DNA from: Henriciella litoralis
GTDB taxonomy: Bacteria > Pseudomonadota > Alphaproteobacteria > Caulobacterales > Hyphomonadaceae
DNA: 64,000 nucleotides
Assembly (NCBI RefSeq): GCF_002088935.1
Contig: NZ_NCSS01000006.1
Location: 2,388,407-2,452,406 of the forward strand
Direction of reading: 5' to 3'
A model generated the notes under the pieces. The model was not told where the DNA came from. It ran no database searches and worked only from the letters and a program-made list of their open reading frames with translations. The position numbers and the translations under genes were made by a program. The first letter of the stretch is position 1. Each line of letters opens with the position of its first letter. Positions 1-8,821 of this stretch are shown piece by piece.

Positions 1-851
1 GCGTTGATCAGCTCTTCCTCGAAAGGCGGGCAGTCACCGGTTTCGCCGAACTCGCCATCGGTGCGGAAACGGCCTGCGCGCCCGGCGATCTGGCCGCATT
101 CAGCCGCCGACAGCCAGCGGTGACGGCGCCCGTCAAACTTGGAGCGGCCGGCAAAAGCGATGCGGTCGACATCGAGGTTCAGCCCCATGCCGATCGCGTC
201 GGTGGCCACGAGATAGTCAACTTCGCCAGACTGATAGAGCGCGACCTGCGCATTACGGGTGCGCGGGCTGAGCGCGCCCATGACGATGGCCGCGCCGCCC
301 TTCTGGCGCCTCAGCAGCTCGCCAAGCGCGTAGACCTGATCTGTCGAGAAGGCGACGACGGCGGTCCGCTTGGGAAGCTTTGTGACTTTTGTCGGTCCGG
401 CATAGTGAAGCTCAGAGAAGCGCTCACGCGTATTGGTGTCGACGTCGAGGTCGAGGTCACGCAGGACCCCGCGCATCGTTTCGGCGCCCAGCAGCAGGGT
501 TTCGGCTGTGCCGCGCGCCTTCAGGATGCGGTCTGTGAAGACGTGTCCGCGGTCACTGTCTTCAGCAAGCTGGATTTCGTCGATCGCAAGAAACTCGACG
601 CGTTTGTGGACCGGCATCGATTCCACGGTGCAGATCCAGTAGCGGGCATTCGGCGGCTCGATCCGCTCTTCCCCGGTGATCAGCGCGACGGCTTTCTCGC
701 CCTTGGCGCGTACGACCCGGTCATAGACCTCGCGCGCCAGCAAGCGCAGCGGCAGGCCGATCATGCCTGTCGCATGACCCATCATCCGTTCGATGGCGTA
801 GTGCGTTTTACCGGTATTGGTTGGGCCGAGAACGGCCTTGAGGGAATTCAT
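1..851 (-). CDS. SUV3-type ATP-dependent RNA/DNA helicase, N-terminal part (cut by window edge)
   Basis: The gene runs off the left end, and 283 codons are visible. A Walker A motif (GPTNTGKTH) lies about eight residues from the start. Further on come a DEIQL Walker B box and the helicase C-domain signature ATDAIGMGLNLD, followed by QIAGRAGR. This set is typical of SUV3-like superfamily 2 helicases, which in alphaproteobacteria are usually about 900 residues or more, so most of the protein lies outside. The ATG at 849-851 is chosen because an in-frame stop lies seven codons upstream and the P-loop follows almost at once. The role is probably RNA unwinding or turnover in the cytoplasm (family knowledge). 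It is divergent from the secreted-protein gene at 929. Confidence 0.9.
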   Translation of the reverse strand, partial: MNSLKAVLGPTNTGKTHYAIERMMGHATGMIGLPLRLLAREVYDRVVRAKGEKAVALITGEERIEPPNARYWICTVESMPVHKRVEFLAIDEIQLAEDSDRGHVFTDRILKARGTAETLLLGAETMRGVLRDLDLDVDTNTRERFSELHYAGPTKVTKLPKRTAVVAFSTDQVYALGELLRRQKGGAAIVMGALSPRTRNAQVALYQSGEVDYLVATDAIGMGLNLDVDRIAFAGRSKFDGRRHRWLSAAECGQIAGRAGRFRTDGEFGETGDCPPFEEELIN

Positions 852-928
852 GGCTTCGGATGTGAAGTTTCAGGGCGACAAGGGCAAGGCGAAAAGTATG
901 CTGGCTTTCGTGTTTGTGGGAGGACGCA

Positions 929-1672
929 ATGAATATAGTGAAGATGTTGGGAGCCGCGGCGGCCGTGTGGCTGTTCGTGCCGGGCGTTGCGGTCGCGCAG
1001 GACAAGCCGGCCTGTCCAACTGGCGAAACCGGCGGCTGGAAATGGCAGGTCATGGGCTCGGACATCCAGCTCAAAAACCCGGGCTTCCCGATCGGATGGG
1101 ACACGATCGGCGGCGAGGTCGCGACCGAAGGTTTCGCCCTTTCGATAAATCTTGAAGCAATGGACAAGGAAAAGGTCCGCATGGTTAGCTTCGAGGTGCC
1201 GCTGCTCGATTTTAAATTCGTCCGCGACGCCGGCACCAATAGAGAAGCCACCTATCTGATGTTCTCGAAATTTCCGATGTCCGAGGAATCTGTCGCGGCA
1301 AACCACATATTGTTGCCTATGGATTTCACCATGTCCGGGTTCTCCTCGGCGGGTGAAACGCCGAGCCTGCTGTTCCAGACCCGCGTGGAATCCTATGAGG
1401 GCCGCGAGCGTGCAATTGAAGGGGACTGGGTGAGCTGGGACTATCCGGTCGACTGGTCATTCAGTGACCACGAGGATTTCCTGCTGCTGCTCTCAACGCC
1501 CTTTTTCACCCCCTATGGGCAGCCCCCGGTATGGTCCAATGTCGCTGTCAGCAAGCCGATCGACCTCACTGTGCTGACGCCGGTTATCGAAAGCTTGCGG
1601 GTGAAGATGCTGGAGCAGTCGCAGATCTACAATATGTGCCAGCCCGATTATCTGTTCATGAGGCGCGACTAG
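929..1672 (+). CDS. Secreted protein of unknown function
   Basis: The 247-residue product starts with a clear signal peptide (MNIVKMLGAAAAVWLFVPG, cleavage near VAVAQ-DK), so it is exported to the periplasm. The ATG at 929 is chosen over an in-frame TTG at 914 because GGGAGG at 918-923 is a good ribosome binding site at the right distance. The mature part has cysteines near both ends and several aromatic-rich stretches suggesting a beta-rich fold, but I recognise no family. It ends five bases before the convergent glycosyltransferase gene. Confidence 0.7.
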   Translation: MNIVKMLGAAAAVWLFVPGVAVAQDKPACPTGETGGWKWQVMGSDIQLKNPGFPIGWDTIGGEVATEGFALSINLEAMDKEKVRMVSFEVPLLDFKFVRDAGTNREATYLMFSKFPMSEESVAANHILLPMDFTMSGFSSAGETPSLLFQTRVESYEGRERAIEGDWVSWDYPVDWSFSDHEDFLLLLSTPFFTPYGQPPVWSNVAVSKPIDLTVLTPVIESLRVKMLEQSQIYNMCQPDYLFMRRD

Positions 1673-1676
1673 GGCT

Positions 1677-3395
1677 TTATCTGGCCTTGCAAGGCTCGGG
1701 CGCATCCATGGTCTGGTCCTCGAAGCGATCGACCCAGTCCTGCGTGCGTGGAAGCGGGTCATAGCCGGAGGCGCGATAGAGCACGAGCTCTCTGATGATG
1801 GGGCAGCCATTGGAGCGATGGCCGAGATCGACGCTGACCTCACCAACTTTCTCGAAGGTCTCGAAATCGGCCGCGATGGCGGGGCGCCGGTTGGGCCGAT
1901 AGCTTGCCACGAGCACGTCGCCATCGATATCTGACGTGAGCGGCTGTTGCTCGGCAAAGCTGTGGGCGCCTTCATTGTAGCGCCACAGGATGAGCGGCGC
2001 GTCGATCCGGTCTTTCAGATAAAAGTCGAGCCCGTGCCAGATTTCTCGCTCATCGGTCAGCAGGGCGGTCGGGGCGGGCTGTGTTTCAGAGAAGGCGACC
2101 AGCTTGTCAGCGAGGGCATCCCAACCGCGCGTGCGTTTAAGCGCATTGTCGAGATCGAGCTGTGCAGAGAGGGCCTGCGGCGCGATCAGGACGGCCATCA
2201 TGGCAAAACCCACCACGCCGTGGAGGGTCAGCCCTGCCCAGAAGAGGCCGATGGGGCGGAACTTTGTGGCAAAGGCGAACACCATGATCCCGGCGGCCAG
2301 GCCAAGGCCCATCATGATGCGGGCCGTGAGTGTGAAGTCCGGCGCCAGAATAAAGCTGACGGCGCACAGGGCTGCGATGACATACCAGAGCCATTTGTGC
2401 GCGCGGGCCCTCAAGAAGAAGAGGGAGATCAGCACCGAGCCTGCCGGATAGGCGGTTGCTGCCCAGTTGGCGTGCGCACGTGACAGGACCGCCTGGACCA
2501 GGATGATGACGAGAACTGGTACGACGAAACATGTCAGCCACAGTTCCCGGCGACCGTCCTCCCCGGACACGGTGCGGCGCATGAAGATGAGGCCGCCGAT
2601 CAGGGCGAGGAAGCTGATCGGGCCGAACACGCCCATCTGGTCAGCGATGAATGTCAGCGCGTTTTCCGGATTGAAGAGCTCGCCGCCGAGATTGGCATTG
2701 TCGACCGTGTGCCCGACCGTTTCGAAATTGTTGGAGGCATTCCAGAGGATGTGCGGGGAGATAACGACCAGCAAGGCGGCCAGCATGGCGGCGCCTTTGG
2801 GCGTCAGCAGGTTCTGGCGCGTGGGCCGGTCCAGAAGGATCGTCAGCACGATGCCGATGGCAAAGTACAGCATCGCATATTTGGCCAGGAAGCCTGCGCC
2901 GATGGCGAGGCCAAGCGCAATATAGCCGAGCCAGCCGGCCTCGCCCTGGCGAACCCGCCAGAACAGGAAAAGCGCGGTCGCCCAGATGGGCATCAGCACG
3001 CCGTCGGTCGAGAGCACGGTTGATGACAGGAACACGGCCGGCATCAGCGCATAGCCGACAGCCGCCATCAGCCCGACCTTCGGGCTGGCAATGCTACGGC
3101 CCAGCAGGAACAGACACCAGGCCGCGATCGTGTGAAGGAAGGGCGCTGGAAGCCGCACACCGAGGGCCGAATCACCAAACATGGCGGTGCTGGCATGGAT
3201 GACCCAGGCGATCAGGGGCGGCTTTGAGTAATATCCCCATTCCAGCGTCTCAGACCAGCGCCAGTACTGGGCTTCATCGGCATAGAGTTCGAGCGGGGAG
3301 AGCACGACGCAGGCCACCCGGAGGACCAGAAGTCCGAAAAGAATCAACGCCGTGAGGCGCGCATAGTCTGTTGAGTGGGGCAGCGTGTTTTTCAT
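1677..3395 (-). CDS. ArnT/GT39-like membrane glycosyltransferase
   Basis: This is a polytopic 572-residue inner-membrane protein. The first periplasmic loop holds ADEAQYWRW and then YYSKPPLIAW, the acidic-loop signature of the GT-C families GT39/GT83 (protein mannosyltransferases and ArnT). About ten hydrophobic segments follow, then a soluble C-terminal domain from about residue 430. The family moves a sugar from a polyprenyl-phosphate donor onto a lipid or protein on the periplasmic face. The acceptor cannot be read from the sequence, and no arn genes lie nearby. The ATG at 3393-3395 gives a normal start followed by a membrane segment. Confidence 0.85.
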   Translation of the reverse strand: MKNTLPHSTDYARLTALILFGLLVLRVACVVLSPLELYADEAQYWRWSETLEWGYYSKPPLIAWVIHASTAMFGDSALGVRLPAPFLHTIAAWCLFLLGRSIASPKVGLMAAVGYALMPAVFLSSTVLSTDGVLMPIWATALFLFWRVRQGEAGWLGYIALGLAIGAGFLAKYAMLYFAIGIVLTILLDRPTRQNLLTPKGAAMLAALLVVISPHILWNASNNFETVGHTVDNANLGGELFNPENALTFIADQMGVFGPISFLALIGGLIFMRRTVSGEDGRRELWLTCFVVPVLVIILVQAVLSRAHANWAATAYPAGSVLISLFFLRARAHKWLWYVIAALCAVSFILAPDFTLTARIMMGLGLAAGIMVFAFATKFRPIGLFWAGLTLHGVVGFAMMAVLIAPQALSAQLDLDNALKRTRGWDALADKLVAFSETQPAPTALLTDEREIWHGLDFYLKDRIDAPLILWRYNEGAHSFAEQQPLTSDIDGDVLVASYRPNRRPAIAADFETFEKVGEVSVDLGHRSNGCPIIRELVLYRASGYDPLPRTQDWVDRFEDQTMDAPEPCKAR

Positions 3396-3507
3396 CTGAA
3401 GATGGAGCTAGCGCGCGCGAGCTTTCTTGACCAGCCTTGACAGGTAGGTGTGGCTTTTTTGCCAGCCTTGTTAAGACTTTGCTGCAGCGCACAGAAGAGT
3501 CACGTGA

Positions 3508-3525
3508 CTGTCACATAACTGTCGC
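3508..3525. promoter_or_regulatory. Pho-box-like direct repeat upstream of the Oar-like receptor
   Basis: CTGTCAC-ATAA-CTGTCGC is a seven-four-seven arrangement, the layout of a PhoB site (consensus CTGTCAT repeats with an 11-base period). A third, weaker half-site, GAGTCAC at 3497-3503, keeps the same 11-base phase. The site ends 83 bases before the receptor start codon. The motif is seen directly; PhoB binding is inferred. Confidence 0.7.
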
Positions 3526-3608
3526 GCATGAGGAATAGAGGCGCGATCAATTGGCCTTGGTGTCTCTCGTGCAACCATGCCGGGCCGTCCAACGAAGAGG
3601 GGTTCTTC

Positions 3609-6600
3609 ATGTCCAACTGGAAACTACTTTCAGGCGTAGCCGCCGCTACGCTTTTCACTGCGGCGATTGTCGCCCCTGCCGAAGCGCAGGTGACGTCAGC
3701 CGGCATTCGCGGCGACGTTGTCTCGCCAACCGGTGAAGCTGTCCCAGGCGCGACTGTCCGCGTCGTCGATACACGGACGGGCTCCACGAGCTCATCAACG
3801 ACCAGCCCGACCGGTCAGTTCACGACACGCGGTCTGCAAGTTGGCGGTCCATACACGGTCGAGATTTCTGCACCGGGCTATCAGACAACCCGCATTACGG
3901 ACGTCACCCTTCAGCTGGGTGAGACGGCCAATCTCAATCTCGTTTTCGCCGCCACCGATGATGCTGCGGATGGTGAAGCCCGTATGGACACCGTGACCGT
4001 CTCTGCGACGTCAGGTGGATTTGTCCAGACAGCGATCGGGCCATCGGCAACCTTCTCGCTCGCCGACATCCAGAGCTCGCCTGCGATCAACCGCGACCTG
4101 AAAGACATCGTTCGTCTCGATCCGCGCGTTTACCTCGACGAGTCCTTCAACGACTCCATCCAGTGCGCCGGTGCACACCCGCGCTACAACTCGCTGACAG
4201 TTGACGGCATCGGCCTCAATGACGGGTTCGGCCTGAACTCGAACGGCTACCCGACGCAGCAAATGCCATTCCCGTTCGACGCCATTCAGAACGTCTCGGT
4301 TGAACTGGCGCCATTCGATGTCGAATACGGCTCGTTCACAGCCTGTAACATCAACGCTGTTACCAAGTCCGGCACCAACGAATTCCATGGTTCTGCCTTT
4401 TTCGATTATGGCGATGAGAGCCTCATCGGTGATTCGACCGAGGGCGACGAATATGCCGTTCCGGCATTTGAAGAGAAGCGCTATGGCTTCACCCTTGGTG
4501 GACCGATCCTGAAAGACCGTCTCTTCTTCTTCGGCGCATACGAGAAATTCGAAGGCCCAGGCAACGAGATCAACCGTGTTCCAGAAGGTTCAGGTATCGC
4601 TGGTCAGGAAGTGACTGGTTTCACGCAGGCAAAGTTCGATGAAATCCGCGACATTGCCCAGAACGTTTACGGCTACAATCCGGGTGGCATTCCGACGTCG
4701 ACCGGAACCGAAGACGAGAAATATCTGGTTCGTCTCGACTGGAACATCACGAACAACCACCGTGCGTCTTTCACCTACAACTACAATGAGGGCTTCAACC
4801 TCACTGAGTCGGACGGTGACTCGAACGAGTTCGAATACTCCAACCACCTTTATAACCGCGGCGCTGAGCTGAAAGCGTATTCCGGCCAGGTTTTCTCGGA
4901 CTGGTCAGACAATTTCTCCACCGAACTTCGTTATTCCTACAATGACGTGACCTTCCTTCAGTCGTCGGTCGGCGGCACAGATTTCGGCGAAGTCCAGATC
5001 TTTGATGGCAACAACGTCTACTATCTCGGTGCTGATGACTCCCGTCATGCCAACGAGCTCAAATACTCGGTCGGCAACTACAAGGCGCTCGGTCGTTACA
5101 CGCTGGACAACCACAACTTCACAATCGGTGGCGAGCGTCTTGAGTATGACGTCTTCAACCTGTTCGTTCAGGAAGCAGAAGGCGAGTACCGCTTCAATTC
5201 CATCGATGATTTCCGGAATGGTATTTACAGCCGCATCACCTATGAAAACGCTGTCGGCACCAACAATGCTGCAGATGCTGCGGCCTCGTTCAAATATGCG
5301 GTCAACACCCTTTACCTTCAGGACGAGTGGACCGGTCCAAACGGCCTGACCGTTACAGGTGGTCTGCGTTATGACTTCTACTCGTCAGACGACAAGCCTC
5401 GGTACAACCAGGACTTCTTCGACAAGTACGGCTTCCGTAATGATGAGAACATGGATGGCCGCGACCTGCTGATGCCGCGTGTCGGCTTCACCTGGGATTA
5501 CAAGCCGAACCTGTCGTTCCGCGGCGGCTTTGGTCTTTACTCCGGTGGTAACCCGAACGTCTGGATCTCGAACAACTACTCCAACAATGGTGTGACCCAG
5601 GTCGAATTCCAGGATCGCAATCCGACTGATCAGTCGCTGCTCGGCTTCACCTATGTGAATGATGAAGGCGGCTCAGGGCGTCCAATCTTTGGTATTCCGC
5701 AGCAGGCCTTCGATTTTGTTGCCAATGCAGCAGTCAGCGGACCGGTCAACGCGCTGGACCCGAACTTCGAAATCCCATCGGAATGGAAGTTCGCACTCGG
5801 CTTCACCTCCGACCTGGACATTCCGGGTCTGGGATCGGGCTACGTCCTGAACGGTGATGTTCTTTGGTCAAACGTGAATCAAGCTCCGCTGGTCAAGGCG
5901 ATCTCTCTTAATCAAGTCGGTACGGCTCCTGATGGTCGTCCGATCTATGACGAAGACACCGACGATTTCGTCCTCACAAACACCGATGAAGGCTCCACAT
6001 TTGTTGCTTCGCTCGGCGTGTCTAACACCTTCGACTTCGACGCCGCAGGTGAACTGGACTGGTCGCTTGGCTATGCCTACACGGATGCAGAAGACGTAAA
6101 CCCGATGACGTCGTCGGTCGCCTTCTCGAACTGGTCGAACCTTGCGGCTGTTGACCCCAACAATCCGGGTCTGGGAACGTCCAACTACGAGATTCCGCAC
6201 CGCTTTACGCTGCGTCTCTCTTGGGAAAAGGAGTTCTTTGGCGAACTCGCAACCCGCGCAACCCTGTTCGGCCAAGCCTGGCAGGCCCGTCCGTACTCGA
6301 TCACCTTTAATGATGGTCCGTTCGGTGACGACTCGCGCGGTCGCTCGCTGCTCTATGTGCCGATTGACGGCTCCAGCGATCCACTGATCGACTATGCTAA
6401 TTCTTCAGTCGATTGGGATGCCTTCTTCCGCTACACGGATGGTCAAGGCCTCGGCCGCGGCTCGATCGCGTCTCGCAATGAAGGCGAAGGCCAGTGGAAC
6501 AACAAGTTCGACCTGCGCCTTGAGCAAGAACTGCCAGGTCTCATGAGCGGACATGAATCCTCTGTCTTCATGGTCATGGAGAATGTCGGTAACTTCCTCA

Positions 6601-6776
6601 ACGAAGACTGGGGCACCTACTATCAGGCTGGATTCCCGCAGACGACCAGCGTCGTCGATGCGGACATCGTAGGCGGTCAGTATGTTTACTCTGACTTCAG
6701 CGCGAGAGACCCTGAGCGCCGCACGGACTCACTGTCTGTCTGGTCGGTTCGCTTCGGTGTGAAGTACGAATTCTAG
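3609..6776 (+). CDS. Oar-like TonB-dependent outer-membrane receptor with carboxypeptidase-regulatory-like N-terminal domain
   Basis: The 1055-residue product has a signal peptide (residues 1-26, ending AEAQ). A carboxypeptidase-regulatory-like beta sandwich follows at about 30-115 (GDVVSPTGEAVPGATV start), then a plug domain of the Oar subtype with VDGIGLNDGFG and a downstream CNINAVTKSGTNEFHG stretch. The rest is a long beta barrel ending in the aromatic-terminated strand VRFGVKYEF. Oar-type receptors take up large or unknown substrates through TonB. The ATG at 3609 is chosen over an in-frame ATG at 3528 because AGAGGGG precedes it and the signal peptide begins there. The Pho-box-like site upstream suggests induction by phosphate starvation. 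A terminator follows at 6807. Confidence 0.92.
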   Translation: MSNWKLLSGVAAATLFTAAIVAPAEAQVTSAGIRGDVVSPTGEAVPGATVRVVDTRTGSTSSSTTSPTGQFTTRGLQVGGPYTVEISAPGYQTTRITDVTLQLGETANLNLVFAATDDAADGEARMDTVTVSATSGGFVQTAIGPSATFSLADIQSSPAINRDLKDIVRLDPRVYLDESFNDSIQCAGAHPRYNSLTVDGIGLNDGFGLNSNGYPTQQMPFPFDAIQNVSVELAPFDVEYGSFTACNINAVTKSGTNEFHGSAFFDYGDESLIGDSTEGDEYAVPAFEEKRYGFTLGGPILKDRLFFFGAYEKFEGPGNEINRVPEGSGIAGQEVTGFTQAKFDEIRDIAQNVYGYNPGGIPTSTGTEDEKYLVRLDWNITNNHRASFTYNYNEGFNLTESDGDSNEFEYSNHLYNRGAELKAYSGQVFSDWSDNFSTELRYSYNDVTFLQSSVGGTDFGEVQIFDGNNVYYLGADDSRHANELKYSVGNYKALGRYTLDNHNFTIGGERLEYDVFNLFVQEAEGEYRFNSIDDFRNGIYSRITYENAVGTNNAADAAASFKYAVNTLYLQDEWTGPNGLTVTGGLRYDFYSSDDKPRYNQDFFDKYGFRNDENMDGRDLLMPRVGFTWDYKPNLSFRGGFGLYSGGNPNVWISNNYSNNGVTQVEFQDRNPTDQSLLGFTYVNDEGGSGRPIFGIPQQAFDFVANAAVSGPVNALDPNFEIPSEWKFALGFTSDLDIPGLGSGYVLNGDVLWSNVNQAPLVKAISLNQVGTAPDGRPIYDEDTDDFVLTNTDEGSTFVASLGVSNTFDFDAAGELDWSLGYAYTDAEDVNPMTSSVAFSNWSNLAAVDPNNPGLGTSNYEIPHRFTLRLSWEKEFFGELATRATLFGQAWQARPYSITFNDGPFGDDSRGRSLLYVPIDGSSDPLIDYANSSVDWDAFFRYTDGQGLGRGSIASRNEGEGQWNNKFDLRLEQELPGLMSGHESSVFMVMENVGNFLNEDWGTYYQAGFPQTTSVVDADIVGGQYVYSDFSARDPERRTDSLSVWSVRFGVKYEF

Positions 6777-6806
6777 GCCTTTCAACAGACCTGAATAAAT
6801 CATCGG

Positions 6807-6834
6807 AAGGGCGGCTCCATTGCGGGCCGCCCTT
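6807..6834 (+). terminator. Intrinsic terminator after the Oar-like receptor
   Basis: A nine-base perfect stem (AAGGGCGGC pairing with GCCGCCCTT) with a ten-base loop is followed by TCTCTTTG. It lies 30 bases after the receptor stop and separates it from aguA. Confidence 0.85.
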
Positions 6835-6868
6835 TCTCTTTGGGGCGGGTTATGGCAAATCGCGCCTC

Positions 6869-7876
6869 ATGAGTGATACGACGATTGCCTCCACACCGCC
6901 CGAATGGGCAAAACAGTCCGCCATCTGGGTCGGCTGGCCGCATCTGAAGGATGCCTGGGCCGACGATTATGAGGGCGCCCAGCGTGAAATTGCAGACCTG
7001 ATCAAGGCGCTTGCCCCCGTGGTGCATGTGAAGCTGGTCATCGGTGCGCCGCATTCGCGCGCCGAAGCTGCAGAGCTTGTTGGCGAGCACGCCGAGATGT
7101 TCGATGCGCCGATGGGCGACATCTGGCTGCGCGATATCGGGCCGGTCTTCGTGACCTATCTCAACCGGCTTGAGGGCCTTGGCTTCACCTTCAATGGCTG
7201 GGGCGGCAAGTATGAGCTGGAGGGCGACACAGAGACGGCGGCAGCAATCTGCCGGCTGGAAGGCCACCCGCTAAAGCGCCTCGACTTCATCCTTGAAGGC
7301 GGCGCGATCGAGCAGGATGGCGAGGGCACGCTGATTACAACACGCCAGTGCGTGCTGAACCCGAACCGCAATCCCGGTTGGAGCGAGGAGAAGGCCGAAG
7401 AGGCACTGCGTCTGGCGTTTAATGTCGAGCGCGTCATCTGGCTGGGCGAGGGGCTCGCCAATGACCATACCGACGGACATGTCGACAATATCGCGCGTTT
7501 CATCGGGCCGGGGCATGTTGTCTGTCAGACGCCATCTGGCGATGATGACCCGAATGCGGACGTGCTGCGCGAGATTGAAGCGACGCTGCGGAGCGCGGAG
7601 CTTGAGGTCTCAACGATCCCGTCTCCGGGACGGATCCTCGATGAGGATGGCGAGCCGGTGCCAGCGAGCCATATGAATTTCCTGATCTCGAACGGCCGCG
7701 TCATCCTGCCGATCTATGAAGAGACGCATTCAAAACTGGCGGCAGCCGAGCTTGCGGCGCTGATGCCGGACCATGAGATTATTGCACTGCCTGCCAATCA
7801 TATCCTGACGGGCGGCGGGAGTTTTCATTGCATGACGCAGCAAGTGCCAGCGGTCGACGGAGGTCTTTCCACATGA
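6869..7876 (+). CDS. aguA: Agmatine deiminase
   Basis: The product hydrolyses agmatine to N-carbamoylputrescine and ammonia in the cytoplasm. It has 335 residues, close to the usual 340-370. Signature motifs of the guanidine-modifying (PPAD) superfamily are present: GDIWLRDIGP near residue 90, HTDGHVDNIARF near 200, and GGGSFHCMTQQ with the catalytic Cys321 near the C-terminus. It overlaps aguB by four bases (ATGA), so the two are translated together and form a two-step agmatine-to-putrescine route. The start at 6869 matches the family N-terminus (PPEWAKQSAIWVGWP). Confidence 0.95.
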   Translation: MSDTTIASTPPEWAKQSAIWVGWPHLKDAWADDYEGAQREIADLIKALAPVVHVKLVIGAPHSRAEAAELVGEHAEMFDAPMGDIWLRDIGPVFVTYLNRLEGLGFTFNGWGGKYELEGDTETAAAICRLEGHPLKRLDFILEGGAIEQDGEGTLITTRQCVLNPNRNPGWSEEKAEEALRLAFNVERVIWLGEGLANDHTDGHVDNIARFIGPGHVVCQTPSGDDDPNADVLREIEATLRSAELEVSTIPSPGRILDEDGEPVPASHMNFLISNGRVILPIYEETHSKLAAAELAALMPDHEIIALPANHILTGGGSFHCMTQQVPAVDGGLST

Positions 7877-8715
7877 GCCGGACTTTGAAAGTTGCAGCGA
7901 TCCAGGCCTCCTACAGCCAGGACATGCAGGAGAATATCGACAAGGTGGTCTCGCTGGTGCGCGAGGCGGCCGCCAAGGGGGCGGAGATTATCCTGCCGTC
8001 TGAACTCTTCTGCGACCATTATTTCTGCAAGGTGCAGGACGAGACCTATTTCAACACGGCCTATCCCTGGCATGAGCATCCGGCGGTGACGCAGCTCTCG
8101 GCGCTCGCCGCAGAGCTCGATGTCGTCATCCCGGTCTCGATTTATGAGAAGGATGGGCCGGAATATTATAATTCCATCGTCATCATCGATGCGGATGGTG
8201 AGCCGCTGGGCGTCTATCGCAAGAGCCATATTCCGGATGGCCCGGGCTATATGGAAAAGTTCTATTTCCGCCCCGGCAATACCGGCTTTCGCGTCTGGGA
8301 CACGATGAAGGGCCGTATTGGCGTCGGCATTTGCTGGGACCAGTGGTTCCCGGAAGCGGCCCGCGCCATGGCGCTGCTCGGCGCAGATTGCCTCTTCTAT
8401 CCAACGGCCATCGGCTCTGAGCCGCATGATGCGACGCTCGACACGGCTGCGCGCTGGCGCCGGGCGATGCAAGGGCATGCAGTGTCCAATGTCATGCCTG
8501 TCGTCGCTGCGAACCGCACTGGCGATGAGGACGGCCAGCATTTCTATGGCACGAGCTTTATCGCAGACCATGCGGGCGAAATCGTCTCCGAGCTTGGCCG
8601 CGATGAAGAAGGCGTGATCACCGCCGAGTTCGATCTTGATTTCCTTGACCGGCACCGCGCCGCATGGGGCTTCTTCCGCGACCGGCGCACCGAGCTTTAC
8701 GACGTTCTGGGATAG
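7873..8715 (+). CDS. aguB: N-carbamoylputrescine amidase
   Basis: This nitrilase-superfamily enzyme of 280 residues converts N-carbamoylputrescine to putrescine, CO2 and ammonia. The Glu-Lys-Cys triad is visible: LPSELF holds the Glu (near 44), RKSHIPD the Lys (near 117), and GICWDQW the nucleophile Cys154. The start at 7873 overlaps the aguA stop (ATGA). A longer in-frame start at 7828 would lie inside aguA and adds a non-homologous leader, so it was not used. Together with aguA it supplies putrescine from arginine-derived agmatine; no agmatine-forming arginine decarboxylase is in the window. Confidence 0.95.
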   Translation: MSRTLKVAAIQASYSQDMQENIDKVVSLVREAAAKGAEIILPSELFCDHYFCKVQDETYFNTAYPWHEHPAVTQLSALAAELDVVIPVSIYEKDGPEYYNSIVIIDADGEPLGVYRKSHIPDGPGYMEKFYFRPGNTGFRVWDTMKGRIGVGICWDQWFPEAARAMALLGADCLFYPTAIGSEPHDATLDTAARWRRAMQGHAVSNVMPVVAANRTGDEDGQHFYGTSFIADHAGEIVSELGRDEEGVITAEFDLDFLDRHRAAWGFFRDRRTELYDVLG

Positions 8716-8821
8716 GGTTTGCCCGGCGCCGCCCCGCGAAGACTCGCTCGTCCCCTCTTTGACAGGGAACTGTCACGACGCCTGACCGCTATCTCCCTCA
8801 ACAGGTGTGAAGGAGAGCTGC

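Noticed and set aside
120..932. 270-codon open frame on the + strand at the left edge
   Set aside because: The opposite strand encodes a SUV3-type helicase with Walker A and QIAGRAGR motifs.
8759..8787. CTGTCAC as a possible Pho box before the flavoprotein gene
   Set aside because: Only one half-site matches; the 11-base-phase neighbours TTGACAG and CCTGACC do not fit.
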